Assembly (NCBI RefSeq): GCF_900176515.1
Contig: NZ_FWXV01000020.1
Coordinates: forward strand, 1 to 64,000
Direction of reading: 5' to 3'
DNA length: 64,000 nucleotides
Source of the DNA: Kibdelosporangium aridum
GTDB taxonomy: Bacteria > Actinomycetota > Actinomycetes > Mycobacteriales > Pseudonocardiaceae
This document shows positions 1-8,792 of the stretch, in pieces (position 1 is the stretch's first letter; every line of letters begins with the position of its first letter). The translations under genes and the position numbers were made by a program. The notes beneath the pieces are model-generated. The model was not told the DNA's origin and made no database searches. It was given only the letters and a program-made list of their open reading frames with translations.

Positions 1-207
1 TGCCTGCAGCAACTCACGAATCCGCGGTTCCACAGCATCCACAATGGACCCCTTCGGCTGCCGCACGTACTTCGGCGGCGCATCCGAGGCCAACGCGGCG
101 CGCACCGTGTTCCTTGAGACGCCCAACACCCGGGCGATCGCCTTGATCGGCAACCCTTCCGCCCGGTGCAACCTGCGAATCTCAGCCCAATCTTCCACGG
201 ACAACAC
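1..207 (-). pseudogene. IS21-family transposase IstA, N-terminal part (runs off left edge)
   Basis: The reverse-strand reading begins at a GTG and opens VLSVEDWAEIRRLHRAEGL, followed by a helix-turn-helix (IKAIARVLGVSRNTVRAALAS) and PKYVRQPKGSIVDAVEPRI. This is the usual N-terminal DNA-binding region of actinobacterial IS21-type transposases. Only about 69 codons are inside the window, so I cannot say whether the element is complete. Upstream lie the element's end and its internal end-repeats (separate entry). In this family IstA acts with the ATPase helper IstB, which would lie beyond the left edge. Confidence 0.75.
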
Positions 208-303
208 CCTTCGTCCTCCCTGGCTCGGCTCGAGCCAGAGTCACCGGACAGGGGGTCAAAATTCGGATGCCACGCCGGGGTCAGTTTTCACGTGCCGTCG
301 ACA
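208..303 (-). repeat. IS21-type element terminus with internal binding repeats
   Basis: Reading the minus strand inward, the tip is TGTCGACGGCACG at 303-291. It is followed by two spaced repeats, TGAAAACTGACCCC and GAATTTTGACCCC. Multiple spaced end-repeats of this kind are typical of IS21-family ends. The outer boundary at about 303 is inferred from the TG dinucleotide tip; no target duplication can be tested because the other end is outside the window. Confidence 0.65.
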
Positions 304-469
304 GCTTTTTGGGCAAAAGTGAAACTGCCGCCCTGATGCCCACTAGATGAAGACGGCTCGTCGCCTGCGGCGCAATGTGGGCAACACCCCTACGTATGAG
401 CATCCCAGAAACGGTTCGCGCTGCGGCAAACGCGGTGCATAGAGCTGTTCGTAGTGGTAGAGAAAGGCG

Positions 470-733
470 TCAGAGGGATGGCAGGTTCAACGTTAGCCGC
501 TCGACGTTGACGAAGGTTCCCAGCAGCATCCAAGATGCGCTAAGTACCTTGAATAGCCGACCTGGCGAGTGTTCGAGGTCTTCGAGCCATTCTTCCAGGT
601 GGTCGAACCCAGTCTTCGCTTCCCAACGTCGTGCAGCCCATCGCGTTAGCCGATCGGCCAGCCAGTCTGTGAACCCAAGGAACTCATTGACACCTAGACT
701 GATGAGAATCGAAATCAGCACCGTGTTGTTCAC
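470..733 (-). CDS. Small membrane protein, third gene of PadR operon
   Basis: This is an 87-residue protein starting MNNTVLISILISLGVNEFLG. It has one clear hydrophobic N-terminal segment (about residues 4-20), a Trp/Arg/Glu-rich middle, and a second moderately hydrophobic stretch near residues 62-75 (KVLSASWMLLGTFV). Its ATG overlaps the stop of the upstream PadR gene by 4 nt (ATGA), so the two are translationally coupled. No family was recognised. By position it is probably the target or membrane partner of the two PadR regulators. Confidence 0.65.
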   Translation of the reverse strand: MNNTVLISILISLGVNEFLGFTDWLADRLTRWAARRWEAKTGFDHLEEWLEDLEHSPGRLFKVLSASWMLLGTFVNVERLTLNLPSL

Positions 734-1059
734 CGGTCATCACCAGGGCCCTCTGTTGCGGTGCCAAAGTCTCCATGATGAATCCGCCCAAATTTGATCA
801 GCAACTCTTCCGCGAGCGATTGCCCCTCGGGGGTCAAATGGTAAATCTTCCTCAGTGGGCGACCGGTGACATTCGCCGGATCTTCCCATCTGCTTGCTAT
901 CCATCCTAAGCTACTTAGTCGGTCGATATTATTGTAGACTGTAGGTCGGCCACGCTTTGTCTTCTTTGCGAGTTCATATCCGTGCACACCTTCCTCTGAT
1001 TGCCAGAATACTTCGACAATATCGAGGAAGGGCTCCGTGATCCGCTCCGGCCTACTCAT
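730..1059 (-). CDS. PadR-family transcriptional regulator 2
   Basis: This is a 109-residue winged-helix protein with the PadR pattern: GVHGYELAKKT, the recognition region GRPTVYNNIDRLSSLGWI, and the wing GRPLRKIYHLTPEG. The start at 1059 (MSRPERIT) was chosen over an upstream GTG at 1068 because an AGAGGGG ribosome-binding site lies 8 nt before this ATG. It follows the first PadR gene after about 26 nt and is coupled to the small membrane protein. PadR proteins usually repress transport or stress genes and often their own operon. It lacks the long C-terminal helix of subfamily 1, so it is a short PadR. Confidence 0.85.
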   Translation of the reverse strand: MSRPERITEPFLDIVEVFWQSEEGVHGYELAKKTKRGRPTVYNNIDRLSSLGWIASRWEDPANVTGRPLRKIYHLTPEGQSLAEELLIKFGRIHHGDFGTATEGPGDDR

Positions 1060-1084
1060 CGTATGCACCCCTCTTTTGCGGCCG

Positions 1085-1417
1085 TCACTGTGTCCATCCC
1101 CATGTTGGTAGCCGGAAACGCGTTAGCAGGCGGCGAGGAGTTCGCTGTTGGAGTGCTTTGGCTGCGCCTTCCATTCCTGAACTCGTGATTCGGTAGTAGC
1201 GACGGCGAGGTTCGATACCCTGATCTGCTTCATTGGACTCCCACCCGCTCGTCAGCCACCCGGTCGCCTCCAAGCGGGCAAGAAGCGGATATAGCCTGCC
1301 GGGACTGACGCCGGCTGACTCGCACAACTTGTAGCCGTAGTACGACCGTGCTGGGTCGTCCATGAAGACGTAGAGGACGTCCTCCATCGATCTGGTCACC
1401 TTGGGAGAACTAGGCAT
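1085..1417 (-). CDS. PadR-family transcriptional regulator 1
   Basis: This PadR winged-helix protein has about 110 residues, with YYGYKLCESAGVSPGRLYPLL, LEATGWLTSGWE and RRRYYRITSSG. The ATG at 1417 (MPSSPKVT) is preferred to a GTG at 1453 because a perfect palindrome lies at 1425-1440 and would be inside the coding region if the upstream start were used. No strong Shine-Dalgarno precedes 1417, so leaderless translation is possible. It is first in an operon of PadR, PadR and membrane protein. Two different PadR proteins in one operon is less common than one. Confidence 0.83.
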   Translation of the reverse strand: MPSSPKVTRSMEDVLYVFMDDPARSYYGYKLCESAGVSPGRLYPLLARLEATGWLTSGWESNEADQGIEPRRRYYRITSSGMEGAAKALQQRTPRRLLTRFRLPTWGWTQ

Positions 1418-1424
1418 GGCTTGA

Positions 1425-1440
1425 TTGTACATAGGTACAA
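1425..1440. promoter_or_regulatory. Perfect palindromic operator before the PadR operon
   Basis: The sequence TTGTAC-ATAG-GTACAA is a 6+6 bp inverted repeat with a 4-bp spacer, lying 8 nt upstream of the first PadR start. Its position and symmetry fit a PadR dimer site used for autoregulation. Assignment to PadR is inference from location. Confidence 0.6.
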
Positions 1441-1625
1441 CTAAGGGTGTCACGTGACGGCTTGCGCTCGCCCGAACGGAGATCGATGTGAAGCGAACGG
1501 GCGTATGACCTGCAGGTATGCCGACCGGCCGGTAGCGCTGGACAGCTCCCTATTGGTCATCATGTTTGTCAGGTGGGCAAACATGGCGCACATGGCCACC
1601 GGACCGCGCACGAGCTACGCTGGAC

Positions 1626-1863
1626 GGCTCGAAAAGTCATTGCTACACGTCAAGCTACCTAGCTGTGCTCCTTGATCAGGCCCTGAAGACACTGGTGCGG
1701 AGCAGTCTGCGAGAACCCTTGTGCGGGTGCCGCACCTGCCCGCGATCTTGCGGCGGAGGACGACGTTTAGCGGTGTCACGGTGCAGCCGCGACACGATCA
1801 CTGGAGCGTCGTTCCAGCGCCCTACATGAATGGTCTGATCGGGCGCTACGAGTTTTCGAGCGG
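1626..1863. mobile_element. MITE-like element, copy A (about 238 bp)
   Basis: The left end is GGCTCGAAAAGTCATTGC (1626-1643). The right end is its approximate inverse, GCTACGAGTTTTCGAGCGG (about 1845-1863). No intact ORF is inside. The interior from about 1661 to 1790 is clearly related to 8230-8360, sharing AGCTGTGCTCC and CTGGTGCGGAGCAGT. The same terminal motif recurs at 4528 and 8434-8460 and resembles the ends of the transposase remnant at 6.3 kb. It is probably a non-autonomous derivative. The flanks 1441-1625 and 1864-1962 show no gene. Confidence 0.55.
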
Positions 1864-1962
1864 TATAGGATGAGGTTTCCGGCAGGCGCACCGTTGACCA
1901 GCAGCGATGAGTACTTGAGCCCCACAGGATATTATTGATGGCGCCTCAAGGTCTGACCGCGG

Positions 1963-3960
1963 TCATCGACGCTGCAAATACTCGAGCAGTTCCTGGTGTC
2001 GGAACTGATAGCCGGCTCCTGAGAGGCGAAGGAAACCTGCGCGTTGAGCCCAGGACAGAAATCTGGCGAGCCGTAGCGGGAGACCGTATATCCAGCCAAC
2101 GAAGGCCGTCACAAGATAACGCGTATAAGCTGAGGCGAGAATGCTTCCCATGACGCACATCAAAGCAAGCATGAGCGCCGTAGTGATGCCGCGCAGCGGA
2201 ATGTAGTACAGGAACGCAAAGGCTCCGACAGTGAGCCCCAGTGCGATAGCGAAGTTGCGATCATTCAGGAGCGAGGCCAGCGGATGTGTCGCGTCAACGC
2301 GCTGAGGACCATAAGACGCAGCGACAAGCAACATCAGCGCGGCAGAAGTCATACCTATGCCAACACCATACATGGCTCCATAAGCTGTCCCCGCTAACAG
2401 GCCGCAGACAGTTGAGACCACGACGCTGAGCGCGGACATCACGACCTGAGCAGGCGAACGCAGACTACGAAGCCGGAAGGCGACCGGCTTATCTCTCGTG
2501 ATAGCCCGCTTACATGCGAAATACCAGATAGTGATTTTTCCGCTCAATACGCCAAGGAAGGAAAGAATTCCCTGCTCAGCCGATGGGCCATATCCAATGA
2601 CGAGAGAAGGGATTTGTAGAACCAGGAAGGTTAGCCCTACATGAAACACAACCACACTCTGAGATGCAAAGGCGTTCCACCATTGAGACAGAACTATCTC
2701 TTTCCCGCCATGCCCGGTCGCTTCAAGGACTGCGAGCCGGCTCGCAATGTGGCGCAGCTGCCTGATCGAGGTCACTGCTGCGTTCAACCGCTTTCGATGA
2801 AGCAGCACCTTGGCGATGACGTAAGTCTCCATCAACAGCCCTTTGATTCTCGCCGCATAGTCACCGCTACCTGACAACTCCTCGTCCGTAGGCAGCAACT
2901 GGCGGGGATCCTCTCCTTGGAGATAAAGGGTCACGGCGGCCGTCAACCGCCATGGCGTGTCCAAAGCGGACAGGACGGGGTTCGGTTTCCGTTCCATCAG
3001 CGCATTGAAGACCGGCTCCCAAGCGTCCAGCGCCCGCTCGTCCGGACAATGCGTACGCACGTAGCCGATGATCTTCTTCGGTTCCAGGTTCTGGATGGTG
3101 ATCTCATCGGCGTTCCGCACGGTTCGGCTGAGCCGCTCGTAGTATCTTGGACCAGATCGGCAGACCACGACGATTCGAGCGTCGGGAGTGCAAGCAATAT
3201 AGTCGTTGATCCCTTTCACCGCTTGCTCGGATCGGTGCGGTGCGGTTTCCGACGAGTCCATCTCATCCAGGCCGTCCAGCACTGGCAGAATCAGCTCATC
3301 CTGGACCATCCGCGCCGCGATCTTACGTCCGATCCGGAACCGAATGGCGATCTGTTCCGCAAGCCACTCGACGAAGTCTTGGTTGGCGGGATCCCATGAC
3401 GGGAGGCTGACCAGGAACGGTACAGGCTCACCGTTTTGGCGTCGTTTCAACAATCCCACTGTCAGTAGTACAGTCAAGACCGTCTTGCCAGTCCCCGGCG
3501 CTCCCAGAATGACCAGCCGACCCTTGGTCTCGGTTATGTAAAAATCAACAATCTCGCCGAATTCCTTCGTCACCCTTTTCGTAGGCCTACCTTTGGATGT
3601 TCGAGGTCTGACCTTGACGAAATTTCCCCGGGCCGCACGGCTGTCCAGCGAGTCCGTACTCAACAGATGAGCAAGTAACAGACTGTCCTGGCGCAGGGCT
3701 TCCTTCGCCACGGTGCCAGCGAGATCGTCAATGCGCGACGACGAGAGATCGCTCGACCTCTCCACCTTATCAACCAATATCAAGATCACGCCAACCGCGC
3801 CGATCGTGAGAGCGAGAATATTCGCCCAGCCGACATGTTTGTCGAAACTTGCGCTGTCGTCCCTGGTCAACCACGCTGATATCGGCAACAACACGGATGG
3901 CGCGCCTATGCCGAAGATAAGCAGGCCCCACCCCGTTCGACGCAACCCGGACGAAGTCAA
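1963..3960 (-). CDS. Membrane-anchored NACHT-type STAND NTPase
   Basis: A 665-residue protein from a TTG start. Two transmembrane segments lie at the N-terminus (about residues 11-31 and 46-64). A NACHT-type P-loop NTPase follows: Walker A GAPGTGKT at 153-160 and the Walker B/sensor motif LPVLDGLDEMD. The C-terminal third holds about six further hydrophobic segments ending in RHQELLEYLQRR. STAND NTPases oligomerise on sensing a ligand and serve signalling or antiphage defence; the membrane-rich C-terminus could be the effector. It stands alone between a MITE-like element and a gene-poor stretch. No sensor repeats (LRR, HEAT, TPR) are visible. Confidence 0.8.
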   Translation of the reverse strand: MTSSGLRRTGWGLLIFGIGAPSVLLPISAWLTRDDSASFDKHVGWANILALTIGAVGVILILVDKVERSSDLSSSRIDDLAGTVAKEALRQDSLLLAHLLSTDSLDSRAARGNFVKVRPRTSKGRPTKRVTKEFGEIVDFYITETKGRLVILGAPGTGKTVLTVLLTVGLLKRRQNGEPVPFLVSLPSWDPANQDFVEWLAEQIAIRFRIGRKIAARMVQDELILPVLDGLDEMDSSETAPHRSEQAVKGINDYIACTPDARIVVVCRSGPRYYERLSRTVRNADEITIQNLEPKKIIGYVRTHCPDERALDAWEPVFNALMERKPNPVLSALDTPWRLTAAVTLYLQGEDPRQLLPTDEELSGSGDYAARIKGLLMETYVIAKVLLHRKRLNAAVTSIRQLRHIASRLAVLEATGHGGKEIVLSQWWNAFASQSVVVFHVGLTFLVLQIPSLVIGYGPSAEQGILSFLGVLSGKITIWYFACKRAITRDKPVAFRLRSLRSPAQVVMSALSVVVSTVCGLLAGTAYGAMYGVGIGMTSAALMLLVAASYGPQRVDATHPLASLLNDRNFAIALGLTVGAFAFLYYIPLRGITTALMLALMCVMGSILASAYTRYLVTAFVGWIYGLPLRLARFLSWAQRAGFLRLSGAGYQFRHQELLEYLQRR

Positions 3961-4988
3961 CAGCTCACCGTCTCACACGAGGAGAATGGCCTCCGCTTCG
4001 ACCATATCCAAGGTTCCGCGTCGGGCGCCACACTTCTGAACGGTTCAGCATCTGAACTGGTGCATCGAGCTGTCGTCGCTACTGCGCGCCGCTGACCCTA
4101 TGGGTGCCGAAAATTGCGTCCACGCAGGTCATCCCTGAAGGAGTGGGGCCGGTCAAGGGGTGCTGCTGACTTTGTTTTGGTCTTCTCCGCTGGGTTGTGG
4201 GCGCGCCGGGGTGAGGCGTCGGGGTCAAGGCTCGGGTGGAGTCCGACCGCGTTGGCGGCCGGAGGGCCTTGATGCCGGTGCCGGGCGGCGCATGCTGTGC
4301 AAGGCGGGGAAGAAAAGGGGGTGGGTGTTCCTGTTTGTCTGTTGGTGTGGGGGCGTTGCGCTCATCAAGGCCGGTGTTCCGGCCCGGGCAGGCGGTAGCG
4401 GCTGCTGGTCATCCCTTCGCCGCCGGCGGGGACGGCATGATGGGATGCGCTGTGCTGGTCGGTGGGGTCAATCAAAGCGGCGACCGCGCCGGATTGGGGG
4501 TCATGACCTGCACGACCCGCGCCGACCTTATACCGCTCGAAAAGTCATCGCTGCACGTCCTCGTAGAAGTCCGTAACAGCCTGGTACGCCCGCGCTGCGG
4601 CATATGTAGTGCCCAATGTGTCCAGCTGCTGTGGGTGCTCGTCGCGTTCTCGAGGTCCGCTGAGGACAGGCTTCGCTGGTAAAGACCCGTCAGGTGTTGA
4701 GGGTGTACGTGAGGTGGTCGGGTTGATCTCTTGTCTGTGGGAGATGCTGGAGTCACAGGTGTCTTCAGTTGGTGAGTGTCTGCGGGTATGACCGTGGATG
4801 AGGATTTGTCGCGAGTCTGACATGGTTGCTTCTCCGCCTCAGCGCGTGTGTCCCAACACAATCCATTGCCAGTCGGTCCTTTCCCCGTAATCGGTGCTGT
4901 GGCTGCGATCGGCATCGCGTCCACGCACTAATCGGCAGGAATAAAGCAGGGTGGTTTTGGGAACCCTGAGGCCCGTGGGGGCGGCTTC
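3961..4988. other. Gene-poor interval with one solo IS end
   Basis: About 1 kb without a convincing gene. Overlapping open frames on both strands are Arg/Pro-rich and look like GC-driven shadows. At 4528-4552 there is a solo copy of the terminal motif GCTCGAAAAGTCATCGCTGC found at 1.6 and 8.4 kb. Next to it a reverse-strand reading ends in YAAARAYQAVTDFYEDVQR, which may be a short protein remnant. Confidence 0.5.
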
Positions 4989-5708
4989 GTGGATCGGGGG
5001 TGGGCTGTGCGGCGGGTGCGACCGGTGGTGTGGCTGGTGTTGGGAACGGTGGCTGTCGCGGGCAGCCTTGCACTGGGGGTGCAGACCGTGGCTGATTTGG
5101 TGCGGCCGACTGAGATGGCGGCGTGCACTGGTGCGGTGAGTCAGGATTGCCTGATCCGTGGACCGGCTACCGTGGAACGCGAGACCCGTTCTCGATTTCG
5201 TTGGGTGTCCGGAGAGCGAAAATGGTCCCTCAACGTGAGCGCGGTCGCGCCGCAGGTACGCGGCAATGACAACGACCGGGTGACTGTGCCTGAACAACCC
5301 GGGCAGGACCAGATCCGGGACGGTATGCAGCTCACCGCGGTGTACTACGGCGGCAACCCGGTCCTGCTCGAACTTTCCAGCGACACTGTGCTGGAGACTG
5401 CGCAGCATCCCCGTCGCTCCACTCCCACCTTGGGCTACCTCGCCATCGGCCTGTTTGGTATGGGCGTCTTCGCTGTGCAGGTCGGGTGGCGCAACGGCCG
5501 GCGCCGAAGCTGGTGGCGCAGTGTCGACTACGAGCAACCGAACGGCGGCCTCATATCCGCGGTCCTGTTCTTCGCCGGTATGGCCGGCATGGTCACCCAA
5601 ACCGCCGTCGGGACCAGCCGTTGGCCCGCGGTCATCGCCTTTCTCGTCGTGGCCGGCGTACTGGGATCCCTGCTAATGCTCAGGAAACGCCGCCAAGTCG
5701 CCAGCTGA
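4989..5708 (+). CDS. Integral membrane protein of unknown function
   Basis: A 239-residue protein with a first transmembrane helix near residues 10-31 (VVWLVLGTVAVAGSLALGV). A roughly 110-residue extracytoplasmic domain follows, with two cysteines (ACTGAVSQDC). Three more helices lie at about 148-168, 186-206 and 212-230, and the end is basic (RKRRQVAS). The GTG at 4989 is used; a GTG at 5007 also fits and is close to a GGGGGTGG purine run. No catalytic motif was recognised. It is flanked by debris but the reading frame is intact. Confidence 0.7.
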   Translation: MDRGWAVRRVRPVVWLVLGTVAVAGSLALGVQTVADLVRPTEMAACTGAVSQDCLIRGPATVERETRSRFRWVSGERKWSLNVSAVAPQVRGNDNDRVTVPEQPGQDQIRDGMQLTAVYYGGNPVLLELSSDTVLETAQHPRRSTPTLGYLAIGLFGMGVFAVQVGWRNGRRRSWWRSVDYEQPNGGLISAVLFFAGMAGMVTQTAVGTSRWPAVIAFLVVAGVLGSLLMLRKRRQVAS

Positions 5709-5762
5709 ACCAGGCACGTCGGCCGTTGCCTCAGTTGAGTCGATGGTCGATGTGGAAGTTGG

Positions 5763-6110
5763 TCAGCGGAGCCAGAACTTCTTCTCGGCCGCTTCGCCTG
5801 CCGCGGCTGAGAACAGCCAGACTTCGACGATCTTGCTGTCCTCGATCCGGAACAGGTCGAGGCCGCCAAGGCTGACTTTCGCGTCGTCGCGGGTGGCGGT
5901 GAAATGGACGTTGGTGGCGACCAGGTCGCCGTTGAGCATCGGTGCTGCGAGCTGAACCAGTTGCATGCTGCTGCGGCTGACCTCGGTGATTCCGCCGATC
6001 ATCTCGTTGACTGCCGCCGAGCCCTTGTAGGCCGGTCAAGCGGTGGTCGCCGGCCTGGTGCTAGATGACGTCGGCGGCGAGCAATCTCATTACTGTCTCG
6101 AAGTCCCTTG
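5763..6110 (-). pseudogene. SnoaL/NTF2-like protein, broken
   Basis: The C-terminal frame (PAYKGSAAVNEMIGG, then DLVATNVHFTATRDD and GLDLFRIEDSKIVEVWLFS) is characteristic of small SnoaL-like (NTF2 fold) proteins. In-frame TGA lies just before PAYKG. An N-terminal-looking piece (KFQASGAARDFETVMRLLAADVI, shown here only by its ends KFQAS and AADVI) reads further upstream and ends in a TAG. The gene therefore appears interrupted, with its middle missing. Remaining start codons would give only about 80 residues. Confidence 0.6.
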
Positions 6111-6303
6111 CTGCGCCGGATGCCTGGAACTTGACGTCGGCTGGCTGCTGTGTGGACTATCCAGCAGGTTGGCCAGTGTGAACGTGATCGCGTGTGGTGG
6201 GTCGGCCAGTATGCCGGTGAGTCCTACGACCAGGTGCCTGAGGGAGCCGGGTTCTAGGGCTTGCCGTCGCCGATCTTGTGCCGCTCAAAAACATCGCTGC
6301 AGT

Positions 6304-6690
6304 TCAGGCGGCCCGGTGGTACTCGTTGATGAGGCCGCCGAGTAGGCGCTTGCGGATGACGTGAGTGTGGTTGTGGTGCATGGGTTTTGGCGGCTGTGTT
6401 GGTGCTTCGGGTGGCTGCTGGTTGCGGGCTTGATGTGGGCGATGGTGGTTGTAGTGGCGTTCGTATTCGGTGAGAACACGGTGGGCATGGGTCGTGTTCA
6501 CGGTCAGCATGTGATCGAGGATTTCGCGGCGCAGCGTGCCGATGACGCGTTCGCAGTGGGCGTTTGCCTTGGGTGCCTGGGGTGGTGTCGTCAGGCTTTC
6601 GATGTTCTCGGCGTGGAAGACGGCGTCGAACGCGCGGGTGTACTTGGCGTCGCGGTCGCGGCCGGCCCACACGACCTCCGGTGACCGCGC
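6304..6690 (-). pseudogene. Integrase-core (rve/DDE) transposase, C-terminal remnant
   Basis: The reading includes GRDRDAKYTRAFDAVF (second catalytic Asp region), NAHCERVIGTLRREIL (catalytic Glu region), YERHYNHHRPHQ, and the terminal LGGLINEYHRAA typical of this IS group. The N-terminal part with the helix-turn-helix and first Asp is missing. Just beyond the stop, at 6273-6300, lies an end-like motif GCCGCTCAAAAACATCGCTG, close to the solo ends at 1.6, 4.5 and 8.4 kb. This remnant may represent the autonomous family behind those small elements. Confidence 0.75.
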
Positions 6691-7047
6691 TGATCGCCGG
6701 AACCGATTCGTACGCGGACGCGCCGCCGGCTGCGTGCGGCTGCGCACGCCTGCCGGTGGGAGTTAACCGGGCAGTGACCAGCCCAGGACCACCGTGGTGC
6801 CGTGCGGGCCGTGCATCAACCGGAAGATGTGTGCCATGCGTTTCATCATCGCCAGGCCGCGCCCGCGAGACCCTGTGTGGTTCCAGGAGTTCGTTGACAG
6901 TTTGGCTCCAGGAGATGGTTGACGGGCGCCGGGACATGCTTGTCGGTTCCAGGAGTTGTTGGACGGGTCGGAACTTAGGTGGTGACGCTGTTGGCGTGAG
7001 AGCGGAGTCTGCCGATGAGTTGATATGGTAGCCGGCCGTCGGGCTGG
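6691..7047. other. Intergenic scrap with short CCAGGAG repeats
   Basis: No gene is supported. Around 6885-6970 a short pattern recurs three times (CCAGGAGTTCGTTGAC, CCAGGAGATGGTTGAC, CCAGGAGTTGTTGGAC). On the reverse strand near 6760-6850 a reading MKRMAHIFRLMHGPHG ending TTVVLGWSLPG looks protein-like, but I do not recognise it. Confidence 0.4.
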
Positions 7048-7872
7048 TCAGGATTGCAGGAAGGCCAGCAGGTCGGCGTTGATCGTCTCGGCGTGGGTGG
7101 TGGGCATGCCGTGCGGGAATCCGGGGTAGGTCTTGAGGGTTGCGTTGCGCAGGAGTTGTGCGGTCAGTGGTGCGGAGTTGGCGTAGGGCACGATCTGGTC
7201 GTCGTCGCCGTGCATCACCAGGACTGGCACCGTGATCTTCTTGAGGTCGTCGGTGAAGTCAGTCTGGGAGAAGGCGACGACGCCGTCGTAGTGCGCCTTG
7301 GCTGCGCCCATCATTCCCTGGCGCCACCAGTTCTGGATGACCGCTTCCGACGGCTCGGCGCCGGAACGGTTGTAACCGTAGAACGGGCCTGATGGCACCG
7401 CTCGGTAGAACTCGGACCGGTTGGCGGCGAGTTGGGCCTGCAGGTCGTCGAAGACGCTCTTGGGAAGGCCGCCGGGGTTGGCGTCGGTCTGCACCATGAG
7501 CGGCGGCACAGCATTGAGCAGTGCCGCTTTCGCCACGCGGTCCTCGCCATGCCGGCCGAGGTAGTGCGCGACCTCGCCGCCGCCGGTGGAGTGTCCGATG
7601 TGGATGGCGTCGTGCAGGTCGAGGTGGGCGGTCAGCGCGGCCAGGTCGTCGGCGTAGTGGTCCATGTCGTGGCCGTCGCTGGTCTGGCTGGAGCGTCCGT
7701 GTCCGCGCCGGTCGTGGGCGATGACTCGGTAGCCGTGGTGCAGGAAGAACAGCATCTGGGTGTCCCAGTCGTCGCTGGATAGTGGCCAGCCGTGGCTGAA
7801 GACGATCGGTTGGCCTGTGCCCCAGTCCTTGTAGAAGATCTCCGTGCCGTCGGTAGTGGTGATCGTGCTCAT
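7048..7872 (-). CDS. Alpha/beta hydrolase, non-heme chloroperoxidase type
   Basis: This 274-residue protein has the usual length of bacterial perhydrolase/non-heme chloroperoxidases. Visible motifs are the oxyanion region FSHGWPLSSDDW, DRRGHGRSSQ, the nucleophile elbow GHSTGGGE, the acid MHGDDDQIVP, and the His in GFPHGMPTTH. All three catalytic residues are present. No signal peptide, so it is cytoplasmic. The family shows esterase and cofactor-free perhydrolase activity; the natural substrate is unknown. It stands alone among remnants yet is intact. Confidence 0.88.
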   Translation of the reverse strand: MSTITTTDGTEIFYKDWGTGQPIVFSHGWPLSSDDWDTQMLFFLHHGYRVIAHDRRGHGRSSQTSDGHDMDHYADDLAALTAHLDLHDAIHIGHSTGGGEVAHYLGRHGEDRVAKAALLNAVPPLMVQTDANPGGLPKSVFDDLQAQLAANRSEFYRAVPSGPFYGYNRSGAEPSEAVIQNWWRQGMMGAAKAHYDGVVAFSQTDFTDDLKKITVPVLVMHGDDDQIVPYANSAPLTAQLLRNATLKTYPGFPHGMPTTHAETINADLLAFLQS

Positions 7873-7954
7873 TGCTGCCTTTCAGTTGCGGTCGTCGTTG
7901 TGTCCGGAGTTCCGCGCGGGCCGCGTCTGTGCCGGCCGGACAGGGAAGGTGTCG

Positions 7955-8229
7955 TTAGGCGTCGCGTGACCCCCGGATCTGCTGATGCTTCTGGACCAGC
8001 GTGGAGATGTAGCTGGCGTGGATGGCGTCGAGGGTGATCTCGGCGAGTTGCTCGACGGTGATCGCAGTCTGGAGCAGGTCGGCCGCGTTGTCGAGGATAG
8101 GTGTCCGGGCGCCTTCGGGCGTAGCGCGGACACTCTGATTCGGCGATGAAGGTAGGTGAAGGCGAGCCATTCGGCGACCCGACGGCGGCATGTTTGGTCG
8201 CGGCGTAGCCGGGGTTGTCGAGGTCGGTG
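7955..8229 (-). pseudogene. Short-chain dehydrogenase remnant B (C-terminal half)
   Basis: The reverse-strand frames give DLDNPGYAATKHAAV (the YxxxK active-site helix of an SDR), then EWLAFTYLHRRIRVSALRP after a frame change, then ILDNAADLLQTAITVEQLAEITLDAI. The Rossmann N-terminus is absent and the frame is broken near 8175, so the gene is dead. It joins repeat copy B directly at about 8229. Confidence 0.6.
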
Positions 8230-8460
8230 AGCTGTGCTCCGTGATGAGGCCTTCAGGATGCTGGTGCGGAGCAGTTCTGCGCGCCCTGGCGCGGGTATCG
8301 AATCTGCTGGTGATCCGTCTGCGGAGGACGGCGTTCGTGGTGACGGGGCACGAGCCGTGCTTGCGGTCTCGTTGGCATAGCGCGTCATCCCCCAATCGTC
8401 GGTGCGTCATCACGACGACCGACACGTGTTTTGACGTGCAGCGATGACTTTTCGAGCGGC
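8230..8460. mobile_element. MITE-like element, copy B
   Basis: The interior 8230-8360 is related to 1661-1790 of copy A. The right end (8434-8460) is TGCAGCGATGACTTTTCGAG plus CGG, the inverse of the motif seen at 1626 and 4528. The matching left end is not present, so this copy is probably truncated where it meets SDR remnant B. No intact gene is inside. Confidence 0.5.
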
Positions 8461-8462
8461 AC

Positions 8463-8720
8463 AGGTCTCGGGGGACACCCATAGCGAGCCAGGCCCAGCC
8501 GGTCGATGCCTGGCACGTCGGCGACGTGGGTGAATTCGGTGCGCACGGGGCCGGGCGCGAGCAGCGTGCAGTGACGCCGGTCCCGGCCAGTTCGGTGTGC
8601 AGTGATTCGGCGAAGGTGTTGGCGAAGGCCTTGGAGGCGGCGTAGGTGTGGTGTTGGGGCCGGGTTGGTTGCCAGCGGTCGAGCCGGTGATCAGGATGGC
8701 TCCGGCCAGGTTCATGGTCG
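8463..8720 (-). pseudogene. Short-chain dehydrogenase remnant A (middle part)
   Basis: Reverse-strand frames give MNLAGAILITGSTAGNQPG and, after a frame change near 8645, TYAASKAFANTFAESLHTEL (the YxxxK motif of an SDR) and GVTARC. This is a second, different SDR fragment because it contains its own YxxxK segment. N- and C-terminal parts are missing. Confidence 0.6.
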
Positions 8721-8763
8721 AAACCTTCTTCAGCCGGGTCCCGGCGCTGATGGTGACGTTGAA

Positions 8764-8773
8764 GTGACGTCAC
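8764..8773. promoter_or_regulatory. Palindrome upstream of the two-component operon
   Basis: GTGACGTCAC is a perfect 10-bp palindrome about 20 nt upstream of the response-regulator start, in the expected promoter region. It is a candidate operator for autoregulation by the adjacent OmpR-type regulator, although OmpR-type sites are more often direct repeats. Confidence 0.3.
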
Positions 8774-8792
8774 CGTGGGTCACCATAGGGGC

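Noticed and set aside
1085..1453. Upstream GTG start of the first PadR gene
   Set aside because: It would put the perfect palindromic operator inside the coding region; the ATG at 1417 leaves the operator upstream.
4160..4682. Two overlapping plus-strand frames
   Set aside because: Arg/Gly/Cys-rich, overlapping each other in different frames, no start signal; treated as GC-driven noise.
6885..6970. Possible CRISPR-like array from three CCAGGAG repeats
   Set aside because: Repeats are only about 16 nt, imperfect and irregularly spaced, with no cas genes nearby.
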